NCBI GenBank assembly: GCA_032718865.1
Contig: JALUTQ010000037.1
Location: 1,364,001 to 1,428,000 of the forward strand
DNA from: Tilletia caries
Lineage: Eukaryota > Basidiomycota > Exobasidiomycetes > Tilletiales > Tilletiaceae
Direction of reading: 5' to 3'
Length of the DNA: 64,000 bases
Part shown: positions 1-11,185 of the stretch, one piece after another
Position numbering within the stretch: position 1 is the first letter of the stretch
Layout of the letters: every line of letters starts with the position of its first letter
The notes under the pieces: generated by a model
Seen by the model: only the letters and a program-made list of their open reading frames with translations
The model's database searches: none
What the model was told of the DNA's origin: nothing
Made by a program: the position numbers and the translations under genes

Positions 1-371
1 GATTGCCTAATTTTACCTCAGTGACACGGACGTCTTTTTCCTTGTCCCCCCGCTCCGAGCCGCTCCGCCTGCCTTTCAGTCTGAGCCATAAGACGGGTGT
101 GGGAGAAATTCTGAAAGTCGGCTCAGCAATTTTCAGGACTGACACTAAAGGGGTTTTACCCGGCTCGAGACCAGAGGAGGCTCGAGCGCAGGGTCACAAC
201 GGTCCGAGCGGTGGTCTGGAGTGCACGGTGACACGGGGTCGATTTTCAGACGGTTCCCTTTGTCCTCCGACCCGGTCGGTCGACTGACCAAAACCGACCG
301 GGGTCGGCCAATAATAGACAAAACCTCTCATCCCATCCCATCTCATCTCATCCCATCTCTCCCCTGGCTCG
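1..371. other. Left-edge intergenic, downstream of the cupin gene
   Basis: No coding region is convincing here. The stretch is the 3' flank of the minus-strand gene that stops at 372. It includes a short pentanucleotide-type run of catcc/catct units at about 328-360. Nothing else is recognised. Confidence 0.5.
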
Positions 372-1739
372 CTAATCGCTCTCCCCCTGAATAAAATCAG
401 CCGCCTCGTCCACGGGCGCGACACTCCCGTTCGCCTGACCCTGGGCACCAACGCCAGCCCCCCTAGGAACCTTTCCCCACTCCGCCCGGATCAGATTCTT
501 GAAGGTGAGAAAGTCCCAATCGGAGTCCGGCTCGAAGTGCTCCTTCGTCTCGCCCTTGTCGTTGATATAGTCGAAGTACTCGTAATGCACGTCGTCGGTG
601 GGGAGGTATCTGTAGCACTGGATCGTGGCCGCGAAGTCCTGTACGACGTTCCCCGACGACGCGTCGTGCACCTCTTTGTCGTTGTGCAGACGGTGGATCT
701 GGTAGTTGGACGGGGTGAGGAAGGTGACTTCGTCCTTCTCGACGTTGGCCGTCGCCCAGGGTTCGTTGATGCCCACGGCCAGACCGGAGTACCAGGAGAC
801 GTTGATGTTGCCATGCAGGACTTTGATGACTGCGCATGCCTGGCCGTGGTCGTGGATGGGGGACCCGTTCCCGAAGGGCCAGATCTCACAGACGTACGGC
901 GAGCCGGGTGACTCGCCTGCGTTAGCGTCGAGCGTGACGCGGAGGTATCCGAAGATCTTATCCTTCTCCTGCAGCTTCTCGTAGCACAGCGCACCTTTCG
1001 TTAGGATCGAGTGTTGGATGGCCCGGGAGAAGTCCGGGAAGTCGGCCGTGTCGAGCTTCATCCCCGGTCCGGCGACGTTGTTGTACAATTGGAAACAGGC
1101 GAAGGGGAGGTCACTTGCGACTGTGTGTGTGTTCTCGGCGATCATTTGTAGGCTAACGTCCTCTGGTCGACAGAGGTGCGGGGCCGGGTCGACGTTGACG
1201 GCCGTGCGGAGACATACCAGCGCGGAGTCGTTCGTTCCATGGACGACGACGTGGTCGAGGGACTTGTACAGTTCTGCGCTCGGATCTCCCTTAGACCAGG
1301 ATGACTCGACGAGCATGTTCACGCGCATCATCTCCCCCTTGCCGTACCGGAATCGTTTATTCTGCGCATCAAAGCTGAGCCAGTACGGCTGATTCTTCTC
1401 GGGAGCATCAAGCACGTACGCAGCCTCACTCGACGTGCTGAGCACCCTCTGGTCCATCGTGTTCGCAGCTTGGACCCAAAGCACGGCACGGGTCGAGTTG
1501 ACGCTCAGCCCCACAAAGCCTGCGTGCGGGTTCGTGCTCGAGGAGAGGATGATGGTGAGTTGGGTGGTGTCGATCGGCGTCGGTTTGACGGAGACGGTGC
1601 CTTGGCCCTTGACGGCGAAGATGGCGTCCGATGGGCCTTCGGATACGGGTGATGGGCCGTCGGAGAGGAGACCGTGTCGTTTGACGTGCTGGATGGGGAC
1701 GTTGAACTTGTGGAGGGTGATACGGGGAGGGACGACCAT
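372..1739 (-). CDS. Cupin protein, cysteine dioxygenase type I-like
   Basis: Single-exon gene, 455 aa from the ATG at 1739. In-frame codons extend upstream to 1853, but a TATAAAAG box at 1865-1872 favours 1739. The C-terminal half carries a cupin core: an H-x-H pair in the stretch SPIHDHGQACAVIK, then a downstream histidine in NYQIHRLHND. This is the arrangement that binds Fe(II) in cysteine dioxygenases, which oxidise cysteine to the sulfinate. The family is usually about 200 aa. Here an N-terminal region of about 200 aa precedes the cupin and looks like a beta-sandwich with alternating hydrophobic residues; I do not recognise it. The substrate is inferred only from the cupin motif. A generic RmlC-like cupin remains possible. 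No signal peptide is seen, so the protein is probably cytosolic. Confidence 0.7.
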   Translation of the reverse strand: MVVPPRITLHKFNVPIQHVKRHGLLSDGPSPVSEGPSDAIFAVKGQGTVSVKPTPIDTTQLTIILSSSTNPHAGFVGLSVNSTRAVLWVQAANTMDQRVLSTSSEAAYVLDAPEKNQPYWLSFDAQNKRFRYGKGEMMRVNMLVESSWSKGDPSAELYKSLDHVVVHGTNDSALVCLRTAVNVDPAPHLCRPEDVSLQMIAENTHTVASDLPFACFQLYNNVAGPGMKLDTADFPDFSRAIQHSILTKGALCYEKLQEKDKIFGYLRVTLDANAGESPGSPYVCEIWPFGNGSPIHDHGQACAVIKVLHGNINVSWYSGLAVGINEPWATANVEKDEVTFLTPSNYQIHRLHNDKEVHDASSGNVVQDFAATIQCYRYLPTDDVHYEYFDYINDKGETKEHFEPDSDWDFLTFKNLIRAEWGKVPRGAGVGAQGQANGSVAPVDEAADFIQGESD

Positions 1740-1864
1740 GGCGTCGAGGATGACAGGTGGGGATGGAAGTGGGTGATATGAGGGAGGGAGGGTTCGGGAG
1801 AAGTGTGAGAGTGAGGCGGTGAAGGGGCAGGGCGGAAAAGAGAAGGTCAGCAAGAGAAGTACCT

Positions 1865-1872
1865 GCTTTTAT
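1865..1872 (-). promoter_or_regulatory. TATA box of the cupin gene
   Basis: TATAAAAG on the minus strand, 126 bp upstream of the ATG at 1739. The spacing suits a fungal TATA promoter and argues against translation starting at 1853. Confidence 0.55.
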
Positions 1873-2580
1873 ATGTTCCGCGGTCAGCATCAGATGCGTC
1901 ACATCCTTTGAAGAGAGTGAGAGGAGCGCTGTCAGAGTCAGGGAGAGAGCTGACCATCTGCTTCCACTGCGTAATCCACGCCACGGCGAACAAAAACAGT
2001 CGGATATTCAAGAAAAGGCTGGAGAAAAGGAAGGAGAACAAGGGTAGGGGATAAGCGGTCAGCGGTCAGCTGGGCACGTCGATGGCAGTCCTGCACTCAG
2101 AGAGCAGATAGAGGAGGGTCGTCGATCGTGGGGGACGTGGATGTCCGCGCGGGAAAAGGCAGGGAAGCTTTGAGGCTGCCTTGTCCGAATATCCGCGTGC
2201 ACACCTCACCCATAATGCAAGGGCAGAAAGCCAAACTGGGCGGTCGATGGCAGCAGGCAGCAGGCAGCAGGCAGGCAAACATAACTACTGCAGCACCGAA
2301 GCAGCTGCCCAGCGCACAGCTCGTGGTCCTGAGCTGCGTCCCCTTGCCTGCTGCCGGGGAGTTCGCTCTGATGAGTGAGAGGGCGTACCGCAGCAGGACT
2401 GGTGCCGTTTCATCCATACATCCGTTCAGTAACCGTTCTGTAAGTCGGTTCTTTGTCGGTATCGCAACCACCACCACCACCACCTCGCCGCCTTGGCCTT
2501 CCCTTCTGGCAAGGGAGCAGGGCTTGAAGGCTGAAGGAGTAGTGGACGATTTCCATCAGACGCGTGCTGAGGCGTATGCG
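1873..2580. other. Divergent intergenic region between the cupin gene and the RS-rich gene
   Basis: Shared upstream region. It contains a GGCAGCA-type short repeat at about 2247-2275. The frame of the downstream gene stays open from 2128, so an N-terminal extension there cannot be excluded. No other gene is seen. Confidence 0.4.
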
Positions 2581-4029
2581 ATGGCGAGCGGGAGTTCCCG
2601 TCTGCCTGCTGCTGGCACCAACGCCGACGCCGACGACGAGTTTGAGGCCTACGTCGCCGACCTCATCCTCGCCGATGCCAAAGCCAAACAGGCGGCACAG
2701 CAGGCCCGCGGTGCTGGCTCAGGTTCGCTGAGGAGGACCTTCTTCGACCCCTCCGCTGCCGCTGCCGCTGCCTCTGGCTCCGGTCCCAGGCCGATCAACA
2801 AGCGCCTCCTCAGCAATGTCATAAGAGACGTCGATTCCCACAACAAGAACGTCCTTCGCCAGCAGCAGCACGCGGCCGATGAGGCGAATGCACGCAGGTT
2901 GCAGGCCGAAGCATCCCAAGGCAGCAGTCGCAGCAGCTCCGGGCTTTTCGGTACGCAAGACGGCATGAAGAGCAGAGCACGAGGTTCGGCGTATCCTGCC
3001 ACAGACCTCAACAACAGGGCTTCCGCCCCACCTCGTCCCCAGCGCCTTCCGACAGAGCTCGACCTCCCAGACTCTGGCTCCAAGATGGACAGGTACTTCG
3101 ACTCTGCATACGACCCTGCCCTCGACATCGACATGTCCCGCCTGGAAGACCCACACACAGGTCTGATCGGCCAGCTCCCCGACTTGCTCCTCCACTCCTC
3201 CTCCTCCTCCGCCATGAAGGGCAAAAATGCAGACTCGGCCAAGTGGGGTGACATGCTGGCTGTGGTAAAGCAGCGGGATGCCGATAAGGCTGCTCGGAAG
3301 GCCGAGCGGGCGGAGCGGAGGGCGAAAAAGGCCGAGCGGGCTGTTGAACGGGAGCGAAGTAGAGACGGAGCTCGGGATTCGAGGCGTGCTGGGAGAGAAT
3401 GGGATCGGGACAAGGAGCCGTCTGCCTCTACGAGCTTCTCACTCAGCCACAGAGCAGATGCTCGTACCCGCACACAGGAAGGGGACAGCGAGAGGAGCGG
3501 ACGCCCCCGTGACAAAAGACGTGCTTCTTCTTCGAGCTCGTCGAGCGATGGGTCAAACGATGACGACGAAGATCGAACGAGGAAGAGGAGGAGGACGCGA
3601 AGGCGGCATGAGAACTCCGATTCGGACGATGAAGATGGCCAGCGGCGCAAGAGGAGAAGACGTGAGGATGAGAGGGATGGCCAATCATCCTCCTCCCATC
3701 GCCATCATCGTCGATCACGACGGCGCAGTCGGAGTCGGAGTCCTACCCCATCTCGCTCTGCCAGTCCTGAGCCTCGCCATCGGACGCGCCAAGAGGATGA
3801 CGAGCGGGAGAAGGAGAAGGAGCACAAACACAAACACAAACACAAACACAGGCCCAAGGACGCGAGTCGGTCGTCTTCGGAGCATCATCGACATCGAGAC
3901 AAGCGTGCGGATCGGGAGTCTGGCTCGGAGTCAGTTGACGATGGGGAGGAAAAACGGAGGCAGGATCATGACACACGACGGAGAAGGAGGGAGAGCCGAC
4001 GACGGGGGGAGGTCGAAGGGGTTCCTTGA
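2581..4029 (+). CDS. RS/RD-rich, probably nuclear protein
   Basis: Single exon, 482 aa from the ATG at 2581. The N-terminal part (about residues 60-95) has a basic/polar stretch beginning PINKRLLSNVIRDVDSHNKN. The middle holds a conserved-looking acidic piece, KMDRYFDSAYDPALDIDMSR, and a KWGDMLAVVKQRDADK segment followed by a charged coiled coil. The C-terminal 200 residues are alternating Arg-Ser, Arg-Asp and poly-Ser with an HK-repeat (four or more HK pairs), as in SR-like splicing or chromatin proteins. The ordered pieces suggest a member of a real nuclear RNA-processing family that I cannot name. The frame is also open upstream to 2128, where an alternative ATG lies; 2581 is chosen because upstream residues look non-coding. 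Confidence 0.65.
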   Translation: MASGSSRLPAAGTNADADDEFEAYVADLILADAKAKQAAQQARGAGSGSLRRTFFDPSAAAAAASGSGPRPINKRLLSNVIRDVDSHNKNVLRQQQHAADEANARRLQAEASQGSSRSSSGLFGTQDGMKSRARGSAYPATDLNNRASAPPRPQRLPTELDLPDSGSKMDRYFDSAYDPALDIDMSRLEDPHTGLIGQLPDLLLHSSSSSAMKGKNADSAKWGDMLAVVKQRDADKAARKAERAERRAKKAERAVERERSRDGARDSRRAGREWDRDKEPSASTSFSLSHRADARTRTQEGDSERSGRPRDKRRASSSSSSSDGSNDDDEDRTRKRRRTRRRHENSDSDDEDGQRRKRRRREDERDGQSSSSHRHHRRSRRRSRSRSPTPSRSASPEPRHRTRQEDDEREKEKEHKHKHKHKHRPKDASRSSSEHHRHRDKRADRESGSESVDDGEEKRRQDHDTRRRRRESRRRGEVEGVP

Positions 4030-4235
4030 CTCGCAACCCCTCCACTCGCGGAACGTGACCAGAAATAGACGCGGTGTATGTAGCCTGCAATCGGACCTGG
4101 ACGTTTTACATTCGCCCTACTGCTGGGCAAACCCTCCCATGAATCCTTCTTCACTGGCGATCGAGCATCTACATATCTATACTATACCCACTTGTAATCA
4201 ATCTCGCTATTCCCATCGAAGCTTGCTTCGATTTT

Positions 4236-4905
4236 TAGTCTGGTATGAGACCAGACCGTGACTTCAGACTTGTAGCAGCGGAGGCGCAGCGTACCCGTCC
4301 GAAGGACGGTCTGGTAGAACTCAACACGATTTTAAAGGAACCACCGACGCTGAGGGTCGGATTTTGAGCGAAGCACCACAACTGGTGGACCTTCGACCAC
4401 TTATAAAATGTCACTCAAACACTTAGAAAACCACATGAGCAGTTGCTCTACTCCTCACAGACCATGCTCGTGTCATCTTTGGCCTGATCACTTGGAGGAA
4501 TGGGGGTCAAAATCGACTGGCAGTAAGAGGCACTTCGCTGCCAACGAGATTAAGCTTTCCTTATAGATGGTCGGCGATGATCATGGCTTTTTCTGATCAT
4601 TTCTTGAAAGGTCAAATACTGGGAAACACCACCAGACCACAGGCCACAGGACAACATGACCTGAAGCATTAAGCAAAGGTGGTGGCGACTTGTTGGAGCA
4701 GGTACTGCCGCTTTCCGTTCTGTAAAAGGTGTTGTATTGGCTCAGATACGTGACATGCGTCCGGGAAAAAATGTGGAGGCCAACGCCGGAGGCCTCTGAG
4801 TGAGGGGTGGTGTTAAGTATGTAAATCGCCTCGAATCTTGCCAGACCGTGTACACGGCAAGATGCTCTGGCATCACGTGACACGGTCTGGTCTTCTACCA
4901 GACTA
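4236..4905. mobile_element. Non-autonomous TA-flanked inverted-repeat element (GTCTGGT family, copy 1)
   Basis: Body 4238-4903 (666 bp) between TA dinucleotides at 4236-4237 and 4904-4905. Both ends begin GTCTGGT, then 5 nt, then ACCAGACCGTG, so each tip is itself a small hairpin. The right end continues with CACGTGATG, also found in the second family member at 49.55-51.00 kb. TA target duplication and this size fit a Tc1/mariner-superfamily MITE. No transposase is encoded. A 10-bp direct repeat, cttcgatttt, abuts both TAs outside the element. It lies 187 bp upstream of the start codon of the next gene. Confidence 0.7.
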
Positions 4906-5092
4906 CTTCGATTTTGCAGGACATCCTCACGCTTCCACGCGGCGACCCAGTGACGATCAAGCTGCCCAGCAGTGAGCACCACGTGGGTGTGAGCATTTTG
5001 GAAGGTTCTTTCCTGCCCCCTTCCTTCCTTAGACCTGGCTCACCACCACCACGAACCTTCAACACGCTTCGATTTCCAATTCTCTCTTCAGC

Positions 5093-5646
5093 ATGTCGGA
5101 CAACAGCGAGAAGCCCAAGAGCGCCGCGCCCCAAGCGCCCCCCTCCTCCTCCTCTTCCTCTTCGCCGTCCTCATCAAAATCATCAAAATCGCCCCCTCCC
5201 ACCTCCTCCTCCTCCCCTTCCTCCTCAGAAATGCCCCAATTCCCACCAGGAAGCACAATGTGGACCGCCCCGCAATCACTAGCGAACCCAACAGCCCCGG
5301 CCCACCCTCCACAACCGCACTTCCTCTCCCCTTCCTCCTCCGGGGCGGGGGCGCGGGGGCTGACGCCGGAAGAACAACAGCTCGCGAGGGAGCAGCGGAG
5401 ACAGGCTACGTATTTCCGACGGGTGACGGGTGCTGCTCCGCCCGTGCTTCCTCCTCCTCCTCCGTCTGGAACGGGTGCGACGCGGGGACTGGGAGAGGGT
5501 GCGTTGGCGATGGGCCCGAAACCGAGTCTGTTGATGCGGTGGTCCCACATCGGCAGTTTCGTGCTTAGTGTCGGGCTCGGGGGGTGGATGGTCCTTTTCT
5601 GTGATTTCGGGGAGAGGGAGCATGTCTTTAGTCCTGTGAGTTTTCC

Positions 5647-5693
<47 letters not shown>

Positions 5694-5938
5694 TCTCCCC
5701 AGTCCCGCCTGTTCTTACACTGAGGAAATGGATGTTCCACCCGCAGATCCGACGGGCCGTCTTTGGGTCCTCGTCCCTCAGGATCTCGAGTCAGGAGGAG
5801 GCATGGCTTCAGCGAGGCTTCAAGACTCGCACACCGCTCGCGCCAGTTCCAGACGAGTCCTCGTCTTCCTCCTCGTCTTCCTCCTCGTCGTCGGCGACAG
5901 CGGATAGCGGATTTGCGGCCGGACCAACATTACGATGA
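5093..5938 (+). CDS. Small Ser/Pro-rich membrane protein, unknown function
   Basis: Two exons, 5093-5635 and 5747-5938 (244 aa). The intron 5636-5746 contains a (CT)n tract of about 40 nt and is exactly 111 nt, so the frame is preserved with or without it. The splice joins EHVFSP to IRRAVFGS. The first 80 residues are Ser/Pro-rich and disordered. A basic stretch (EEQQLAREQRRQATYFRRV) and then SLLMRWSHIG lead into one hydrophobic span of about 20 residues near position 155, followed by CDFGERE. The tail is poly-Ser. This suggests a single-pass, perhaps mitochondrial or ER membrane, protein. The family is not recognised. The alternative acceptors at 5702 and 5724 lead to early stops. Confidence 0.55.
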
Positions 5939-6811
5939 CATGGGCAACCCCTCCTCCTCCTTCGAGGCGAGCCATTGGAATAGAGGAAAGCACGTCTTCA
6001 TCCTACCTACCACGCGGGCTTTCGGACGGTGCATACCCTCCGTCCTAATCAACCGACATCTTGAACGCCCCCCCACCAAACATCGCCCAAAAGAACGATG
6101 CGAGAACGGAGTAATCCTGGCGGGACGGGACCATATGAAGAGAGCGAGAGCATTATATACTGGACAAGAAGGCTTCGATGGGAGAAAAAGAAGATGTTAA
6201 AAGGTCTCGCGTGATGGAGCAGCAACGAACACAGAGAGAGGAAGAAGTACTGTAGAGTGTAGCTACGATGGCCCCGAGGAAGAGAGAGAGAAGGAAAGGG
6301 AGGGAGTTCGGAAGGGAAGACGTCTTAACGAACGATGAGATACAAATCGAGTAAAAGAGAGTGGGGAGAGGCGGTCGAACGGGCGGACAGCGGAACTCGC
6401 CCATTTCGGAAGAGAGCGAAAAGGCGCTGGCCGAGGGGGAAAAGGCAACGACTGGTAGAGAAAGAAACCGCGCGGGAGAGGAGGAGGGGGGGGGGGGAGG
6501 TTCGCCTTGCCCCGCCCAAAAATAACTGCCGCGCCGCGCCTGCAACCGTTTGGCAAAAGCGTCCTTCGAGAGTTGGGGGGGGGGGGGGGGGATGTTCAAA
6601 GGCGGGATAGGTTGAAACGAGAGGAAGAGTGGAAGGGAAAACGTCCAGACGGAGAGGGATCGAGGGTTTGAGCGACAGGATATGCGAGTATATGATCGAA
6701 ATGTGTTGATCCAGAAAGGAAGATATTCCTGCTTGAAGGAGAGGGAGAGAGAGAGAGAGCTAAGGGCGCCGAACCCGCGACCGAACCCCCAGCATTTTCC
6801 ATCTCCATCCT
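5939..6811. other. Convergent intergenic region, purine-rich
   Basis: Lies between two convergent genes. It is strongly GA-rich, with G homopolymers at about 6487-6500 and 6577-6592 and a (GA)n run near 6740-6758. I see no gene. The pyrimidine strand gives long but compositionally biased open frames. Confidence 0.5.
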
Positions 6812-9800
6812 TCACGCCTTGGGGAACGCGCCAAACCCTTCCTCAGGCGGGTCCATCCAGGTCACACCCATAAAGTCGAGCGTGTTCAGGTAGACGGTAT
6901 TCCCCCACCAGTCGATGCCCAGATCGCCCTGCCTGGGCAATTGGAGGCAGAGGAAGATGATGAGGGCCTAGAAAAGGAAGAAGAAGAAGAAGAAGAAGAA
7001 GAAGATTCATAGAAGGCGGGGTTGGGTTCAGTTTAGCATACTGGGTGGTGGGGTAGAAGACAAAGGGCGGGGACACTACTCACAGCTGTGATGGCGCCCG
7101 AGTCGAGGCCTGCTGCGAGGACGAAGTTGTACTTGGACCACCACCGGAAGTTGTACTTGCGAATAAGATATTCTGTGGCAGAGCGGAAGGGGGAGGTACG
7201 ATGGAAGGAGGAAGGCAATTGGGGGGGGGGGGTAAGCGGCCAGGGCATGTACAAGGCAAGCGGGGGGGGGGGCACAGAACAACAACTCACGGAAGACCAA
7301 ACCAGCCGCAAACCAACTGGCGATATTAATCCCCGTCGCCGGCGGGATAAAGCTCGAGCCCGTCAAGATGATCGGCCAACTGATCCACCTCGCAATACTC
7401 TTCGGCCACTTCTTCCCGATCACCCAAAACGGAATGGGGATCAAGAACCCAAAGAGGATACTCCAGTACATACTCGAGTAGTTGCTCCCCCTCCCAAAGA
7501 GCCGATCGGGTCCCAAGACCCCAAAGATGACAGAGGCCGTGTAGAACGTCCTCGCCTGCGGGCACGAAAACCGGTTCTGCGCCTCGGGACCACAGATGTC
7601 CCGAATGTTCTCAAACGCCCACGCTTTCACCCCAATCTGCACAATCGCGCACCAGATCGAGCCAATCAGCTGGATCATGAACGTCGTCCGCGGCGGGATC
7701 TTCATGTAGTGCCCCAGTTTGAGATCTTGGAGGAAGTTCGCCGCGGCGCCCAGGCCCGTTTGCGCGTAGACTTTGAAGATCATGTTGGGGATGGTCCGGC
7801 CGGGGAAGACGTAGCCGGCGACGAACTCGGAGACCAGGTTGAGGCCGAACTGGGGAAAAAGTGATGATGGGGGGGGGAGTAGTTAGTCACAGGACACGGA
7901 GGCCGAATGGGCGAAACGACGGGATGAATAGAACATACCTGCTGTCCTGTGAGCGCATACAGGAAACCGGCCGGAAGGATGTAGAGCGCGGGCAACATCA
8001 TCGAAAGCAAGAGACCCCACACAGGCAGACCGGTATCGTAGATCTGTTAAAAAAAATGCCCAGGAGGCTGCGTTCAGCCTTCCCCCCTCCCACCCAACTT
8101 TTTCTCAAAGCGAAGAGAGAGCAATAAGGAAAAAGACTCACCTCGACCATGATGACCGCGACCACAAAGGTGACGACCAAGACGACCATGTACCACCACT
8201 GCGGCGCCTCGCGATAGACCCTCATATGCTTCGCATGAATATCATCCTCCTCCACCTTCCCGTACCGAATGCCGGCGACAATCGCGCTGCCATGGTACAA
8301 GAACGTATGGGTAAACAGCGCACTGGCCGTCGCGAACCCGGTCCAGAAGGTCAGGTAGAACGTCGTCGAGAGGTTGATAGCCGAATACGTCTCATACGCC
8401 ACAGGATCCAACGTCTGCCCATCCCCACTGAGGATCCGTCGCACCTGATAGCCCTGCCCGAACCGGTCAAACGCGCCGGAGGACGAGACGGGCAGGTAGG
8501 CAAAGTTGAACGTGTTCGTGAAGTACAGCGCGGGCGTGACGACCCAGATGATCAGCACGAAGCCGACGAAGATGTTCACCTGGGCCCACCAGGGGATCAC
8601 CAGCGGGTTCCCGGAGAAGGCGATCTGGGACCAGTCGAAGGTGAGGAGGGACATCCCCAGGCCGGAACCGGTGCCGAAGAGGATGTTGACCATGCGTGAT
8701 TCTGAGGAAAGGTGAAGAGAGAGAAAGGCCAGTTCAGCACTTTTTTTCTTTTAACAGCGAGCGTTAAGGAAGCAGGGTAAGGACACTCACGCGGCCAGAT
8801 CCAGCACACAAAGTTGAAGACCGACAACGCAGTGAAGATAAACGCCGGGAAGAAGTACCACACCCCCGCACAAACCCCGGAAATCGTCAACAGTCTAAAA
8901 CGGGTCATCGTCCCATCCTCCCCATCATCCTCCGCATGCAACGTATTGAAGATCGTCGCAATCACCAAATTCAACGGCCAGATCATCGACGCAGGGTACA
9001 CCAGCAACCGGCGCACGAACCCGGCAAAGCTAAAAGCGAACAGGAGCGAGGTGAGCGAGAGCAGGAACTGGTAGCCCGCGCTCGTCGGTCGGTTGTAGTA
9101 CATCGGATGGTCGAGCACCACGATCATGTTGAGCGCGTACACGGGTCCCGTGGCCACGTTCGCCATGATAAAGATGGCCGTGTGCTCCTTGATGTTGAAC
9201 ATGCCCGGATTGAGCGAGAAAGTCCTGCCGCCCAACCAGCTTGGCAGGGACCAGATCGTCATCGGCATGGTGGCAGCCAACAGTTTCCCCGCGGGGTACG
9301 ACAGCAGCTGCACGATCACCGGCGTCAGGTATACCGCCGGAAAGCGGAGGGAGAACAACTGGTTCGCCCCACCGGCAACGGTGATGAAGATGAACGACAG
9401 GAACCACATCCGGATGGTATTCACCGGCATGTCCGGGTCGTCCACGTTCGACACGCTCGCCCGGACTTCGGGGTACGGCGAGTCTTCCTCGGTCTCCATC
9501 TCGAGCTCGACGATGCGGACCCCCCGGGGCCCGACGGGTGTGCCCTCGTGGACGGGATGCATCAAGCCGTGGCCCATGCCGAGATATTGGTGTTCGTGGT
9601 GCGGGTCGTAGTTGTGCATCATCATCGGGCCATCAGGGCCGTATTCGATCCGATGACCATTGGTGGTGGTGGTGGTGGCGTAACCGGCGGCCTCGAGCGC
9701 TTTGGGGTCGTTCGGGTCCAGCGTATGCGGGTAGGCGTAGTACTCCCCATTATCCATCATGAGCATCATATCCCCGTCGAGCTTCATCTTGGAGTCGTCC

Positions 9801-10632
9801 GACGACTCCGAGGAGCCCTTGCCCGGAGCCAGCCCTCCGCCTGCTCCACCTCCTCCTCCTCCTGGTGATGACCCATCCTGTTGCTGGGCCACAAAGCCCG
9901 GCCCGCCCTGCATGGTGGAGAGACGACCGCCAGTGGCCTGTGCGCCTGGACCGACAGGCGCGTCCGCGGTGCCCCCGAAGGCCATACCGACGTGCTGGCC
10001 GTCTGGGCCCGCACCAGAAGGAGGAGGAGCAGCGGGGTGCGCGTTGAATGCTGTGGCCATGGAGAGCGGATCCTGGAGTGATCTCCTAACGACGGAATTC
10101 TGCCGTCTGCGAATGCCTTCGGCGAGATTCGACATCGAAACGCGCGGCACGGCCCCACCACTCGCTCCTCCTCCATCTGCGCCATTCAAGAGATTCGCCT
10201 CCGACCCGGGACCAGGGATCGAGGAGAGAGCGTCGGTGCTGGCGAGCATGCCAACATTGTTGATAGAAGCAGCATGTCGAAGTGCCTGTGGATATCCACC
10301 CTCGAGTGAACCAATGCTGGACCGATGGGAGTCCTTCCTGTGGCGATCGTTGAGGAAGTGGGCTGGTGTTGCTGTGCTTGGGAGTTGTCCGATGGTGGAA
10401 TGAGAGGACGGTTCTTGTTGGTGAGAGGAAGATGGTGGTGCTGCGGCTGTGTGTGTGTCTGTGCGGTGGATGATGGAGTGGAGGGCTGCTGCTTCTGGTT
10501 CTGGTTCTGGTTGTGGTTCCTGTTCTTCTGGCAAGGAACCCATGACAGCGCTAGGATCGAAGCCGGTGGGCATGTCGACGAGTCGGCCGTGTGAATCATA
10601 TACTGCGCCGGTGGCTTGGTCGTAGTAGAAGG

Positions 10633-10668
<36 letters not shown>

Positions 10669-11185
10669 TGTCGGCTGGTGGTGGTGGTGGCTGTGCGAGA
10701 CTGGCAATGGCAGCTGCTGGGATGGCGACTGCGGAGAGTGGTCTTCCTTGGGAGGTGCTGATGGCTGTGCGGTTGGAGGCAGCTGTTCCTGGTGGACGTC
10801 GTGTGCGGGGTGCTGTTGGTGGTGGTGGTGGGTCGATGCTGGGGTGGTGTGTGTTTGTGGTGAGTGCTGCTGATGGGCCGATGTCTGGTGGTACGAAGGC
10901 AAAGACATCGCCGTCGTCGTCTGACTCGTAGTCGTCCTCCTCGTCTTCCTCGTCGAGCTCGAGGTGGTGGTGGTGGTGGTGGTGGTCTGGGTCGAGAGTG
11001 CCGTCGTCGTCGTCGTGGTGGTCTGGCCAGTGCTGCATGTACGCGGTGTTTGCTGCTGGCTGGTGCTGGTGCTCGTCTGCCCTTGCTGTCGCTGTCGCTG
11101 CTGCCCCTGCTGCTGCTGTTCCAGTGCGTGGTCTGTTGGATGTGCCTGGTCGTGCCCGAGACGACGGCGGTCGCTGACTCGCCAT
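6812..11185 (-). CDS. OPT-family oligopeptide transporter with a very long N-terminal extension
   Basis: Six exons: 11185-8791, 8701-8142, 8043-7939, 7849-7291, 7172-7084 and 6967-6812, giving 1287 aa. The last two thirds match the oligopeptide transporter (OPT) superfamily. It opens with SPYPEVRASVSNVDDPDMPV, then NQLFSLRFP, the NPG-F-NIKEH motif, WIWPQSRMVN across the first splice, LFGTGSGLG, and a C-terminal WWGNTVYLNTLDFMG. Such plasma-membrane carriers take up tetra/pentapeptides or glutathione with protons through 12-16 helices. About 560 residues precede the first OPT motif, with His, Asp, Gln and Gly/Ser tracts, making it much longer than the usual 750-900 aa. The frame is open further upstream to 11416, so the start is uncertain. 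Substrate is not predictable. Confidence 0.9.

Noticed and set aside
2649..3650. Long minus-strand open frame opposite the RS-rich gene
   Set aside because: Shadow frame caused by GC-rich, Ser/Arg-biased codons; its translation is low-complexity with no family signal.
5636..5746. In-frame poly Leu-Ser stretch in the small membrane protein
   Set aside because: It is a CT-repeat intron with GTGAGT donor and CCGCAG acceptor whose length happens to be a multiple of three.
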